From Glossina fuscipes (Eukaryota; Arthropoda; Insecta; Diptera; Glossinidae), in NCBI RefSeq assembly GCF_014805625.2, contig NW_023998452.1, positions 676,455-740,454 of the forward strand: 64,000 nt of DNA, read 5' to 3'. How positions within the stretch are numbered: position 1 is the first letter of the stretch; each line of letters opens with the position of its first letter. This document shows, one piece after another, positions 11,831 to 25,684 of the stretch. A program made the translations under genes and the position numbers. Below the pieces are notes generated by a model that was not told where the DNA came from, did no database searches, and worked only from the letters and a program-made list of their open reading frames with translations.

Positions 11831-13358
11831 TGCTCAAGGCATGTATATTTTACGGGCTCCCTGAAAATTTCTTCTCAATATTGCCAACGTTTTAGGAAAA
11901 AATATACCAAATTGAAAAAAATTAAAAAATGTTTAAAAAATAATTGAAAAAAGTTAATTAAAAATTATTACTACAGACAGAGTATATAAAAGTAAAGAAG
12001 CCCTAAAAAAATAAACTAAACTAATAAATTAATAATCAAAAAAAAACCAAGAAATAATTTTCAGAATTTAATATTAAATAAAAATAAAAAACTTGAAAAC
12101 ATTTTAAAATTGTTACTAGAGAGAAAACCTATAAAATAAACGCCGAAAATGATGTTTCAAAAAAATAGCTTAGAAATAATTATGAAAAAGAAAAAAAAAC
12201 TGAAGTCAACCATAAAAAAACAAAAAAAAAAAAAAAAGATTAGTTAAGGAAATCCTTTTATTTAAAAAAAATAAATAAAAATTAACATTTAAATGCAAAT
12301 GAATATTTTTTAAATTTCTTTGTGCTTTGCTTCTCATACTCATATGTATATGCCTTCATATAAACTGAAAGAAAACAACGGTTTAATTTTGAATTGTTGA
12401 AGTGCAGGGTTGATGGTAAAAATTTCAGTGTTATAGTTATGTAATGCTTGACATTCTTTAATGCTTAAAGCAACACTTTAAATGAAAGAGGAAGAGAATT
12501 AAAAAGTGAAAAAGACAAGATATTCTTTACTCTCTTTACTTTAGTTTATGTTACCTGCACATTTTTGCTGAAATTTTCTTTTCCTTTCACTCAAGTAAAA
12601 ATTCACTTTCGTAGGACTCATTTCCTTGGTAACCAACCACTCGACGCATTGCATTATTAATGACCCGAAAATGTCACGTGCGTTCGGTTTTTGGCAATGA
12701 CGCAAAGTAAAGCATATTAGTTGCCTTAATGCTTGTGATGACATACATATACCACCACTGCTATGCTGCTATGGTTTGAAGTCTGCCTTTATCATAAAAT
12801 TCCGAAACCATCTACCATTGATGAGTACGATGGCATATAAGAACGTAGGACAGATATGTATTTGGTGTAAGGATAATAATAAATAATGAAATTTTCATTT
12901 TGGCAACCATCTCAAAATAATGATGACTTTCAAGTGTAGAATATACACACATGCACCCACCCACAAATATATATACGCACTCAAATATTTGTTTACGCTT
13001 CATCGTGTACATACCTAACGTGAAGGGTATATTAATATCTGTACAACTTTCCAATTGTCGTAGCCAACGGCATTTATGGATATCTACATTCATTAGTATT
13101 AAACATGGGGTTGCTGTTGTTGTTATCTCCTTCAATAGAAGTATATAATATTCAGTTGTATTGTCATTGTCATAAGACCTCAGCAACTGTTCTTTCATTA
13201 TTATTATCGTCGCTATACAAACGCCCGCATATATCAACTCTGTACACTACCACGTTAGACTCGTACAACCGCTTCATTGCAATCAAAAACCGCATTGTGA
13301 CCGCAACAAAAGCTATACCTACTACTTTTATTGCTACTAATACTAATACTGCTACTAT
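11831..13358. other. A-rich non-coding stretch
   Basis: About 11880-12300 is very A-rich, with several runs including about 16 A near 12222-12237. A 141-codon minus frame lies at 12812-13237 with overlapping plus frames. Its translation is rich in Cys, Ile and Thr, its lower part (13105 onward) crosses triplet-like sequence, and no domain is recognisable. Confidence 0.55.

Positions 13359-13390
<32 letters not shown>
13359..13390. repeat. (TAC)n trinucleotide microsatellite
   Basis: About ten tandem TAC units, with imperfect related triplets on both sides (about 13318-13400). The poly-Thr and poly-Val frames over it are repeat translations. Confidence 0.93.
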
Positions 13391-16300
13391 GTATTACTAA
13401 TGTCATCATCAAAGTCATTATATCGTATTGTACTGCACTACATAGCATATTAGAGATGTCTCTGCAAATTGATACATAACTGCGTATATGCAGTAATTAA
13501 TGGTTTTATTCAGCCTGCATGAAATCGAAATAAATGTTAAAATTTCTGGTACGAGGGATAGCCGCCTTCCCAATTTTTTAAAGACTTCCATAATTAATTA
13601 CAATAATGCTTTTGCGAGTAAATGAATAAAATTTGCAATTAGGTGAACATTCGCATTAAATTAGTGTGAAAGGCCAAGTGATCATCTTTGATACACGTCT
13701 CGTCAAATTAATATATAAATATTTATATATTAAATATTTTTTTAGCTACGAGCGATAGGCGTGCCAATTGAACGTTGGAAACTTTCCCTTTTTAACTTTC
13801 GAGATTGTCGTAGAAGTACTAGTATAAGGATTAACTGATTTTTCCTATTACGAAAGACCACTGTGTAAAGCAAACTACATCATATACATACGGGTACTTG
13901 CAGATGTGAACAATTTGTCCAATATTGAAAAAGATCGGTGAAGAAAGTCAATTGAAATGCATGAAGGACCTCCAAGGGCTTTAAGATCGCTAAGTGCACA
14001 ATCTCTTGAGTTATTCTCAAATATGGCTAGGAATAGCGATCAACTTATGTCTGCGCAAACTTGCGACAAGAGATACATCTAGAGACAATGTCGCTTGGTT
14101 AAGCTGGCGCAGAAGTTCCTAGAATGTTGCGGCTCGCCAGAAAGCTTGGTCTTAATTAAAATCAAAAAAAACAATCGAAGAAATGCGTAGTGATTTTACT
14201 CCCATTCTGAAAAAGTTGCCAGTGTTTCGGCCGTTACGGACTTTGGGAGAAAAGTGAAGGTTTTAGAAACACTAAAGATTAAATGGACGAAAATTTTTAT
14301 AAGTACATCGGCTAAAACTTACGGCTGCCGATTTCTTCCACCAACACCAGACTATTATTCCATCAGTAAATAATGCTATATCAACCACAATAATAGATGT
14401 AAACAAAAAACCTTTGATTCCGATATACACTTACATCTGTCCTCGAATCTCGCGTTGCCGCTAAGGGGGATTTTGGTGAATAATTAAATTATATATGAAA
14501 TAATTCAAGTAAAAAAATAAATGTTATAGCCATCCTGCATTAGATAAGACTTTAAAAAGAAGTCCATCTGCAGGCAATGAAATAAAATCATTGAAGACAT
14601 ACATATTCTCGAATTAAAACTGCTCGTGTAGAGCTCCACAGTTCGTGTAGAGCTAGCTATTTACACTACTGGTAATATCTTAGAAAGTTTGTACGAAGTT
14701 TATTTTACTACAGAAGGCTTCTAACCTAATTTATAATATATTAGTGGATTTTATTATCTTATTGTATTTCTTAACATAGAATTTAAATTTTGGTTTTTAA
14801 CACAAAAGAAAACTTAAACAATTTAATAGCTTTGTTGGTTGTATCAGACATTTATTATATTTATTTACATTCAAGCAGCAAAGTTTATTCCTAAATCTAG
14901 ACAACTGAAAACGCATGCCTTTAAACGGAGGCAAAACAAATTCTCAAATAGCAGAATTTTACTTAGAAACCAATGAGGGAACCTTTATGCAGGTTAGAGA
15001 AACCATTTGCAAAATGTAAAGGCTAATAATAGGCATATTGTGGTCAGCATACCAATCCGAACGGCCAGTTCGACCACTTGTAAGGTTTACAAAAGTTTAA
15101 TATCAGGCTGCATTGTATTGATCTCAAGTCAGTATGGACGTAAACGAGAAGGAAATTTTCGGCTCGTTAAAGGTTTGTTTGCGAGCTGATCATAGTGAGC
15201 AGCTGTACCATCGTCAAAGATAAAAATTTTTCCTCTTTTCAACCGTAGCTTTTGGATTTCGAAGTTTTTTCCCACTTTCAAATTGATTCCATGGAACTGA
15301 AGGGAAAATGTAACATGCCAGGTTTACTTTTAGTTGGTTTCAGTTGGTAATGGGATATAAAGGAGAGGTAAAATTATAGGGTGCCTCAATATTTACGTAA
15401 GATTTGATTTTGCCGCCGTCTATGCAGTAAAGTACTGGCAACCCACAAAAAGAGAGAAAACTGTTTGACCGCTGACAGTCCAGAGTTCGTAAGAATGAAC
15501 CACAAGGTGATGCATTTTCATTATTGAACAATGTTTCAAAAATAATGAAAGATTGGCCATACTTCTTTGGAAACGGGGCCGGTCGGTTACTGACGCTCGG
15601 TATCGCGCTACGATAATATAGTTCTACCTGTCTAAATTGTATGATGAAAACGACATTTGTCGTACATCCCTTGAGTAATTCAATTACTACATGAGATATT
15701 CCCTAATTGTCTACTCTTACACTTTGGTGTTCAGAATTTCGATAAAAGCCCGGGTATGTTTCAGCCTGATATGCTATTCCACACACAAGCCTATCCTATA
15801 TACCAAGTGATTTAATAGACACATTACAATAGAAAACAAGGAAATATATATTCTTTCTATTTAACAAAATTTTGGTAGACTCAGTGCCTTTCTTCATACT
15901 TTACTGTAAGAGATTAGAGATGCCAAGCTATAAAAGGAGGATGACAATTGTGCAAGCGCATGATGGCACCACCTTTTTTTAAAAAGGAAATTATTGGGTT
16001 TTAAGCGATCGGAACCTTTTCTTATTTTTGTTTAAAATTTTTTAAAACATTTTACCATTCATGTCTCTCTCTCCCTCTTAAAATATGCAATAAAAGATTA
16101 AATGTAATTGTAATGCCCGAATGTAGGCAATAAAAAAATTCGTTTTTTTTTTTGTTTTTTTTTTGTTTTTAATTATTTTAAACACTTTGACCATAATTCT
16201 TCATTAATTCATTGTCGTTTGTTTACTTCAACCGCAAAATGCATTATAATAAATTTTAATATACCCACAAGTGCATAAACTAAATGAGAAATTAATTCTT

Positions 16301-19103
16301 GTTCTGCTTTTTGTTTACGTTTGTTAAAGATATACGTATACGGTAAGGAGCCGCATAATATCACTTGTAATTTACGGAGGTCATCTTTACTGTTATTATT
16401 GCCTTTAAAACCGCACAAACACAATGTGCATTAATGCATCGGTATACACAAATAGTTACCTACTTGCATATACGACCATATGCATAGATGCAAAGGACTC
16501 TGTGGGCGGAAAGACAACAAAACAAGTTAAGACAAGTCAAGCCACATGCTTAGCATATAACTTTAAATGTAAAGACAAATTGTTCATAAAGTGTTCACTA
16601 AGTATATAAGCGCATGCTAGCCTTACAATTCTATTTGTACACAGCAGGTTGTGTGTGTAATGGAAGATAAATATTTACAAATAAATAAAAAAGATTAAAA
16701 AAAAGAAAAAAAAGAAAGAAAAGTAATAACAAAGAGGTAAACCAACCGGCTCTAAGTAATACTCTTAAGGTAATAAGAAAATGAAATTAACATTAAAACT
16801 AACCTCCACGTGAAGAAGCGTACTTGCAGATGCAAAGCTAAAAGTGCTGCTGGCATCTGTATTGCGCTAAGCATTACTGGATGTCATAATAAACTTTATG
16901 TCTCCAGTATCTTCATGCGTTTTATTTTCACAATTCTTAGCTGGTTCTTGTTGCTATTTTTGCTTGGATTTCGGTTTTTTGTAAGAGAAAACTGTCAACA
17001 GCAATTGTTGATTGTTTAAATGTTTCCTTTCTGTTTCTTATTAAATAATTTCACTCGACTTCTTTGACTTACAAGCTTAAATACGGTTACTTATCCTTTT
17101 GCATGAATATGTCCGTATATTCTTCATAACCTTTGATATCCCTTTCTCAAAGCGCCCTTCTCGTTTCCACTCTGTTTTTAGCTTTGCTTACGTGTCATTT
17201 GTGTATATTGTAGTCAAAGGTGAATTGTTTTTTTGTGAGCTTTCTTCGCTACGACAGTTTCTAAAGATATGTTGGGTGATAGCAAAAGTTTACAACAGAA
17301 GCAGACAAGAAAAAGTGTTGTTGCTTCGATAAAGGCAATGGTCACAGGCAATTTGGTTACGCGGAAGAAAACCGTTCAGCTACTTTTTATCCTCACAAGC
17401 AGCGGACACGGATTTTTGAGTTAGTCCACTCATTTTTAACATTCAGAAATACTATGGCAAGTGCTATCATTCAATAGAGATATAACACTCACCGAGTGGG
17501 CGCACCCCCACAGGCTGCAGCCTCTCTCTGTCTGTTTCCCAGTCTCCACTTCTTTCTTTTACATGTACACACGACATCGTCTAAACAACTGGTTATTTAA
17601 AATAAATAAATCAGAGTCCACATAAGTTATGTTATTTCTTGGCTAGAGCAAGATTCTTGAGTCGAGCAGAATTCACGTTGTCTACTTGTCCGTTAATCTA
17701 ATATTGACTGCCGCTAAAGTTTGACGTGCAATGCTGAAACTTTTCGGATATATTGTTAGACGGTGGGCAAAGATCCAAGTTCGATACGGATCGGTAATCC
17801 GCTTATAAGCGAAATATTAAACCTATTTAATACATGTGTTATCATGTCTGAGAATATACTTTTCTGACTTTTAGTACCTTATAGCATTATATATAAATCA
17901 TTTTTCATCTCCATTTATGACTTTATCCAAAGAGGGCAAGTATAACAATTAATTTTGAAATAAATTTCAATTTATTCGATTCGGTTAAAAGTGTGTGACT
18001 GTAGTATCTTCCAAGAAAACGTGTCATTTTAACTGTCTATATGTAGTGCAGTAGTTATTGCAATGACAGCTGATAAGTCAAAACACGGAGGTTTTTCTAG
18101 ATGCAGATCGTTACAACACTTGCACTGAAATAGTGAAAAAAAGAGCAGGATTTTTTAATTAAAGTTGTGGCAGGTTGTGCGATTGATTTTCATCCATTCA
18201 AATAAAGAAGCAAAGTCCCTCCGAAAATGTAAGGAAAACAATCGGGCAACTTGTCTAACAACAGAGAGTGAAAGTTTGGTGCTTTTCATAAGCTGCGCTT
18301 ATCTTCAGCATGATTGCTCTACGTGCTATACGGCTCGAGAATCAATGTTTTATTGCGTAATCTAAGTTCGCTTTTTCTTAAATAACTACATCTTCAGAGT
18401 ATGTCCCCTCTTGAACGTATAAAAGGGGTAATGACCCCTTTTTTGATTATTGATAGCTTTGGATGTTAATCCTGGATTCAAACTAAAATAAATGAATTTT
18501 TTATTGAACGTCATGTTCTCAATAGCTGTCAGCAAATTCAGATGAATATAAAAGAAATTGTAAAAGAAACCTGCTTAGCAAAGTGTACCTGCATCTGACA
18601 TCTATGAAAGGCGGGCATGCATTTTTGCTATCACCCAATATAAATGTATGTAAGTATGTAGTCTGTTATATCAACATATTATTGTTTTAAAATACATGTT
18701 GTCTGTGTTCATGTTGATGTGCGCATTTGTGTGCACGCATTCTAGCAGTAAAATAGCTTCAGGATATTTTAAATAACGCAAACGATTATCATTTGTTGTC
18801 ATTGTTATACACTGTGTTACACTGAGTTTATCGTTGACAATGCATTGTTTGTTTATGCGTTTGCATAAATACGCTTATAAAAGCCGGTCCATTATTTATG
18901 AAGAGACATTCGTTTCGTGCATGCATACATATGTAGATAAATACTTATGCATATGTATGTATCTAAAAAGTGACCGTTATAATTACTAATTGTGTGACTG
19001 TGTTTATTTTGCTTACTTCCTCTTCCTCTGGCCAAACTTCGAACGGCTGTTGTGATTGCTGTTCATTTCCACCTAACTGCATGCATATCCTCTCTAGCCT
19101 CTA
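13391..19103. other. Long non-coding stretch, no gene recognised
   Basis: Frames are 60-77 codons and unassigned. Points seen: a possible but unconvincing transposase relic at about 13930-14420; a short direct repeat (cgtgtagagct twice, 14624-14656); T runs near 16143-16170; a 12-bp palindrome cgcttataagcg near 17800; possible splice-like signals near 17490-17545; and a 9-bp hairpin at 18421-18442. None supports a gene on its own. Confidence 0.5.
18421..18442. repeat. Perfect 9-bp hairpin with tetraloop
   Basis: Arms aaaaggggt and acccctttt enclose a 4-nt loop (aatg), followed by more T. The shape resembles a bacterial intrinsic terminator, but in an apparent insect genome no such role is expected. 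Confidence 0.85.
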
Positions 19104-19119
19104 TCTCTCTCTCTCTCTC
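19104..19119. repeat. Short (TC)8 microsatellite
   Basis: Eight TC units inside a wider pyrimidine-rich stretch (about 19089-19122). Confidence 0.9.
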
Positions 19120-22100
19120 ACTATGTGTCGTATGTTATATTGTCGTTGTATTTATCAGACTATTTGTCAGGCAATGCAAACGATATCCCCAATTCATTTC
19201 ATTTAGTTTAAATGAACTTTGCCAGCAACATATAGCCAATATAACAACAACAAAAACACAGTCGAGGCAACTAATAATGCATCATCATATATGTATGCTT
19301 ATGTGCACCTGTTAGTGTTTATTTGATTGAATTTTAATTTAATAGCATTTTCAATAACATTAATCAATGAACTCTTCTTTCTATACGCCTTACAAATAAT
19401 AAAATGAAATCAACCCGATTGGAAATTGAATTCGAACAGAAGCAAAATTATTACAATTTATTGAACGTAATTACGACACATTGTTCGTTGCTTATAAATT
19501 TATTATACGTTAGCTATTAAGGGGTTAAGAATTTTTAATTAAACTCTTTAGCAAATATTGCGAAGAATATTTGGTGACCTGATAAACTTTGTAAAAAGAG
19601 TTTGACACAACGGAGTAACGGTCCACAGGTTTTGTTTTTTTGTAAAAAAATACTTTCATTTGTAATTTTTGGACAAAACAATCCCAACACCTGACTGGTT
19701 ATATGCTAGAAGCGCTAGGAACTGGGCGTTAAGTGCTGTACGCCACGGAATCCCCGTAAATTATTGCTTAACTTCACTTCTAAAAGGAAGGTCACGATTA
19801 CCCTTTAAAATATCGATTTTAATTATCTTTGCCTTTCCTTTCCTTTACTTAATATCTCAGAAGACTAGAGGATTCGAGGATCAATTACATCGGTCCGCAA
19901 CGAGTAGACTTGTAAGTTTAATTGCCCCGCAACACAATTATGAATATTAAGTACCGATCCTTAAAATTTCTTTTGTAATACTCCTCCTTTTATGTTTAGT
20001 GTTTCACGGCTGTGATCGATTTTTATATTCTAATCGAAGACTAAGCTTTATTTCATTGTTCGGCAGCATGCTAACTGTACACAAAATAGGTGGACGAAAC
20101 TGTTTTGCACTTCGGAAGAACGGACGCAGCCATTGACACTCACCCCTTCACGGTGCCACGTGACTATTCGCTTAAAAATGTGTATTTTAAGAACTAAATC
20201 TTTTATCGGTAAAGAGGGGTTTAATAGTTAGTATCTACAGCCCAACAACGGGGTTTTCTCTTGGGTTACTATGGATGCCATCAAACTGCTGAAAAGTAGT
20301 AGCGGTCAGGGAAACACTTTTGTGTATTGTGTTGGTTTTTAGCTCTGAGTAAGCTTTCTCAAAAAAGGAGAGTGTGCTGTATACCCATGTATAGACTAAC
20401 TTTACAGTCGAACTAGTGGGTGCACAAGGTGGTCAGGTTCCCCAAAGAAAAATTGTTTCTAGTAAGTATGATGTTCTCTTGTCTTACTGCTAGTTTCGGT
20501 CTTCGAAGAGTATCGTAGAAGTGTTAAATAGGAGCCGATGCTGATCAGAGATGCGAGAGAAATGTCTCGCACCCATCTCTTCCGCGTTCTTATACAACAG
20601 AAGTAATAAGGCCCCCTTCCATAGGGTTGGTTGCGCTTCTTCGGAGGGTCAGTTGTGGCTTAAGCAATTAAGCGGTTGTGTCAGTGAGGCATCGTGAGAT
20701 TAAACTTTCGTGTCAGGTACTCATGTAAAACCTTAAAGGCATCTGTGCATAAAAATTAGGTCGAATTTCATGCCAATATCTGAAGTGGTTAATGAAAAAC
20801 GCTTGTTAGTTTTCACTTCAAAAGCTCAGCTTTACTCGAGCCCATTTAATAAAAAAACATACTGCTGTGAGCTCCTTGCACGGTTTAAGTGGAAAGATGT
20901 GACTACCTCTTGGTTACAGTAAAACGTAGACAATTTTTTTTATACATCAACGCGAAGTTTTGAAATTCTCGAAAATTGCATTCAGTACGTAGCGTTTTGT
21001 AGTTCAAGACGCCAGTAAATCTTGTTTGGCGCAATCAGTGTCTTTTATGAAAGATTTCTTTTCAATTTCTTTTGGTTTACCTATTTACAATGGTCGAGTT
21101 CTTCTCGGGGTGCCAGGAAACTGTAGCATTAGTCAGAAACTCTTGTTACGAAACCTTCATTAAAATTAATCCTCTTTCTAAAGCAACATTTCAAGTGCCT
21201 AGTGTAATAATACATGGTATTTTAAGAAATATCCGACCTGGCTGAGAAAAAGCCAAGTTTAGAAAAGTACATCGTTATTTCCTAATTTAGTCGTTTTTCA
21301 CCTCTATATACTTTTCTCAGCGATATTAAGTAGTCTCGCTTGCTTTCCAGTTTGCAGTGAGCACCATCGTGCTCTTTACAAGAGACATTAATCGCTCCGG
21401 TTTTAGTAAATCTTTCATCAGCAGGGCCGTTACTCAAGTTTATAAGCAGAAACTAATTCGAGAGGTTAAGTCTGGCGAATAAGATGCGTGTAAAGGCAAT
21501 ACGAACTTCAACACTTTGTTTTCCGTTATCCCAATGGATTGTTGGACGATCTTTATGGAAGAATACTTTCTTTGCGAAATGTGAATTTTTTTCTAATTTC
21601 ATCATCCAAAGGCTGCGATAAAAGTTTGCGCAATATATGCCTTTGATTGTTTTTCCTTCTTGAACATAATACTAACACTAGGACGCTGCCAGCAAATAGA
21701 ATTGTCTTGGTTCAACCATAAAGAGGTGGATCCATCTTTATCCTGGTTTATAAATTGATATAAAAATTCGAGGCGAAACACTAGACGCTACTTTTATTCC
21801 AACAAATTGAACTGTCTTCGACTTTATTCCCAGTATACACCGATGAATACTTATTCCATCACTGGAGCAAAGGCGCCCCCCACCTCTAGCGGACATTTTA
21901 CGGACACTAACGCTCAGAGCGTCTCGTTGAAAAGGAGTCCCAGACACATCCACGACAGTAAAATCTATCTCCGCTTGGTTTGATGTATTGGGTGCCATAA
22001 CGACTATCAATTTTTTTCGTATTTAAAAATTCACTTGGTGGTTTTTTTTATAGTGAAATATATTCCCTCTTTACTTTTTTTTCTCTTGATTTCGAAGACA

Positions 22101-23158
22101 TTTCTTTGTTCAGTTTGTATTATTCGACTCTGAAGGGCCCGGAAATTTTTCCTACTATCAGTGCAATATTGCTACATATTGTATCGATTACTAGGTCCAA
22201 ACTAGACCCATGTTTTCTGTTCTGGAAATATCAAAATTCAAGTAACATTGTTTGCAAATGTGCTTCGTTAAGGGACTTTTTTCTATTTGTTCGACTGTGT
22301 ACTCTTCAGAACACTTGTTACGACACGATATTTAAAGCGAGTTCTATCTTATGGTTACTCTTTGTTGATTCTACAAAATTGCTGTTTATATTTTAGTTAA
22401 AATTTTTTCCTTAAAGGTAACCAGTTGTTGTATCTATAGTCTCAAAAAAAGAAAAGAAAAACATCTGAAATCAAACGGATCAAGATTGTAAGAAGATATC
22501 TACCCATTACTTGCACAGATTTTCCTCACATCATTTTCACAAATCTTTTCATTTTATTTATTTATTTTTTTTTGCATCATAAGCATTATGACCTTAAGTG
22601 GTGAAAAAGGAAAAATAAACTTATATGAATTAATCGACTTTGACCTTTCCTTAAACGCATTCATAGTCACATATATACGTTTATGTTTATACAGCTTAGC
22701 ACACAATTCTACGAAGTTTAGAAATGCCAAGCAATAACCGCATAAAGTAGTTGGAGAACAAAAACGCAATTTTTATCTAATAATTGTGTGCATTCCGTTT
22801 TCAAGGACTTGATATGTATAAAAAAACTCATCTTGTGGTAAATGGTAAGGAGAGCAACAAAGCAAAGGATAACGGAAAAGGTTTTGTGCTAACAGGTGAT
22901 GAATAGTAGAGAAGAAACGAGAAATCCGTGCATACGAAAATATAAACACACGCACACAACTACATACAAATACATATGCATATAAGACAACAACAAGTTT
23001 AAGTAATAAAAACTAAAAGAAGAAATTCAAAGGAAAGTAAAAATAACTAAATAATGCATAACAGAAAAACAAACACTTATGAGAAGATTACACATAAAGG
23101 CAAACACTATAGTTATGAATATTAAAAGGGGCCATTGTAAGTAAGCGGAAGACTTTCC
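19120..23158. other. Non-coding stretch, somewhat less AT-rich in parts
   Basis: The stretch at about 19700-22000 is visibly richer in G and C than its flanks. It holds frames of 93 codons (19669-19950, plus), 90 codons (21738-22010, minus) and 96 codons (22106-22396, plus). The 90-codon product has a mixed, protein-like composition (MAPNTSNQAEIDFTVVD... near its start) but no recognised domain. A 7-bp hairpin (tgcgaga/tctcgca) lies near 20550. These could be eroded coding remnants of an old transposon or simply chance. Confidence 0.45.
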
Positions 23159-23290
23159 TACTATCTTTCTCTCTCTCTCTCTCTTTCGCTCTCTTTCTCT
23201 CTCTATCTTTTGCTCTCGCCTTTTACGTTTCTTTCACTATTTCTCTTTCTCTCTTTCTCTCTCGCTCTTTCTATGTTTCTCTCGAATTTC
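23159..23290. repeat. Pyrimidine-rich low-complexity tract
   Basis: A stretch of about 130 bp made mainly of CT, TTTCT and CTCTTT units, with a clean CT core near 23168-23184. Confidence 0.9.
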
Positions 23291-25668
23291 TATCTCAAGG
23301 ACAGAAATGATTTTTCTCTATGAAAATTCTCTCGTACTCTCAGTGATAAGGGAATGAACCCTGGTAACGGATAATTTGCCGGGAGAAAAGCTTTTTTTAT
23401 CCGTTTAACAACAGCCTAGACTGACTTGTATGAAAACGAAATGAATTTTGTTGTAAATGCAACAAGATTTTGTTTGTTTCTGATAAATTTTGTTTTTTTT
23501 TTGTTTTTTTTTTTTTTTTTGTTTTGTTAGTTCTCATCAAAAGTTTTTATCCTCTATGCTATTCATTCAAAGATGTTGAAAATTTTATCTATTTAAGTTC
23601 GCAACTTTGTGAAAACGATTTCAGTCCGCAGCTAAACTAACGCCCGTTAACTTCAATATTTGGAAATCATTGAAACGCGTATTTACTAGCAAAAGTAAAC
23701 CGAAAATAGAATAAAACGTATATAAAAAAAATAAAAATAAAAAATAAGAGAAAAAAATCTTAAGAAAATAAACAAAAATCAAAACAATAATTTAAGGATT
23801 TGCTTATAGAAAATTAATAAACAAAAAAAAATTCTAGAAAAAAAAGAAAAAATAAATGGAAAAATTCTTATGCAAGCAAGCAAGCATACTTTTCGGGAGA
23901 GTTCATATTATGGAGATGCTTTGAAAGCAAGAAAAAGAAAAACCATCCACAGACAAGAAAAACATCTTAAGCACTCTGCGTAAGCGTGTGAGTAAGTGAC
24001 TGCATCAGTGAAAGCGTATTTTAAAGAACATTTTTTTTTTTATACGATATGGTAAAAAAATTTCAGTACCGGTGAAAAAAGGGTTGAGAGAAATTCTTCC
24101 TATCATCATCGAGAATAAAATTGCATTCTAGGTTTACATTAAGAAAATGAAGGAAAAGGATTTTAAAGACTTTTTTTTTTTACTTTTTTTTTGTGGTAAG
24201 GTTTTTTTCTTTTGCAAGTGGGACATGGAATGTCTTTCTATAATTTGTTGGGTAGATTTCGCCATCACTTTTGACTACGTATTAATTTCTTTTTGTTTTG
24301 CCTAAAAACTTAAATACACCATTCAACCACATATAAGCATCAGAATGATATAAAAAAAAAAAGGAATTCTTGTGTTTTAAAGGAAGTTGTAAAAACCACT
24401 CTTGATTATCTATGCTTTTCTAAATCGTAAATGCGTTATTTCCAGCGGTAATAAGTTAACATTAACGCACAGAAGCAGTTGATTTCATATGAAGCAAGCA
24501 ACATAGTAACATAGTAACTTCGCTTGTAAGACATTAATGCATCTAACAGTAACAAGTTGGAACTTTGAAGTGTTATTGCTTCAGTCGAAAGCAGTTTTTG
24601 CTTATTTTTATTAATGCTTATCTGCAATTTGCACCGCAAATCAAGGACTTTTCAAATTTAAAATTTCTCCTGGTTAAGAGGAAAGTATATTGGCCAACAG
24701 GCTTAACTTCGCATTAACATACTTTTCAACCTTAAGAAAAAAAAGGAAACTATGCGAGTTTCGAGTCAAACAGCTCTTATGATGTAAACATTGATAAAAA
24801 TTAATGAAAAAATCTTGTAATATGCTTCAGTTCACATAGCATCTCCCTCTACAACCAGTAGTAGTGCGTAAATTACGTTTACTAGGATTCCATAAAGTTA
24901 ACGCAACTAGTTTAAGACAAGTTCGCGATATTGCATCAAATGAAGCTACGTGGGCTAATTAACGTTTGCGGTGACTATGAGAGAAATAAAATAACTTATG
25001 TCACTTCAAAGGATCTCCAATTTGTTGTCACTTATCGTAAAATTATATTTAGTTTCAGTTGCCAAAGAATTGAATGATATTTTGACGTAACTCCAATAAG
25101 AAAACGTTTCAACATCTTCTGTTGTTGTCTTAAAAGTGATATTGAATTGATTAAGAAGCGCATTGCTATTTACATTCCATTTGTTTTACATCTAATTTTA
25201 CATACTAATGGTGAAATGCGTGGCATTCAGAATCAACTGTGGAGTGAATTTACGTTTCTTATACACTGTTTTTATGGCAAATCATTAATGGCTCTGCTTT
25301 GGCTTCTAATAAAAAATAAGATAAAGAAGATGTACAAGTTTATCCTCCAAAAGAACTAATGAAATGTATATCAATTTATAATGTGCGTGCGATAGATGGT
25401 CTTATGTGGATTTGGGAAGTGAAGTCAACTTCAGCCAAAAATGTGTTGGATCGTTGCTCTTTGATTTTAATATGATGATATTGCAAAAATTTAAACTCAC
25501 AGGTGAGTTTTTCATATATAAAGGTCGAAAGCTGCTTCTTGGCAGCTACAGTTTTGTAAAGTGACAAAATTTCAGATATCGTGTTTCACTCGACCTGCTA
25601 GCTTAAAAAAGGCTGCTGACTCATATTAATTGCTGGAAAAAAGTTTGATGAAAGTCATGTTGTGGGGA
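23291..25668. other. AT-rich non-coding stretch
   Basis: Homopolymer-rich (T runs near 23490-23521, A-rich 23700-23870, T runs near 24030 and 24170-24190). No open frame exceeds 70 codons and nothing is recognised. Confidence 0.6.
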
Positions 25669-25684
25669 ACACACACACACACAC
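25669..25684. repeat. Short (AC)8 microsatellite
   Basis: Eight AC units. Confidence 0.92.

Noticed and set aside
13105..13479. 124-codon plus frame with poly-Thr and 92-codon minus frame with poly-Val
   Set aside because: Translation of the TAC repeat; no other support.
13930..14420. Possible Tc1/mariner relic (short peptides such as PRMLRLARKLGLN in one frame)
   Set aside because: Only a vague likeness to a helix-turn-helix region; no catalytic motif and no terminal repeats seen.
18421..18446. Terminator-like hairpin with T tail
   Set aside because: The window appears eukaryotic, so an intrinsic bacterial terminator is not expected; listed only as a hairpin.
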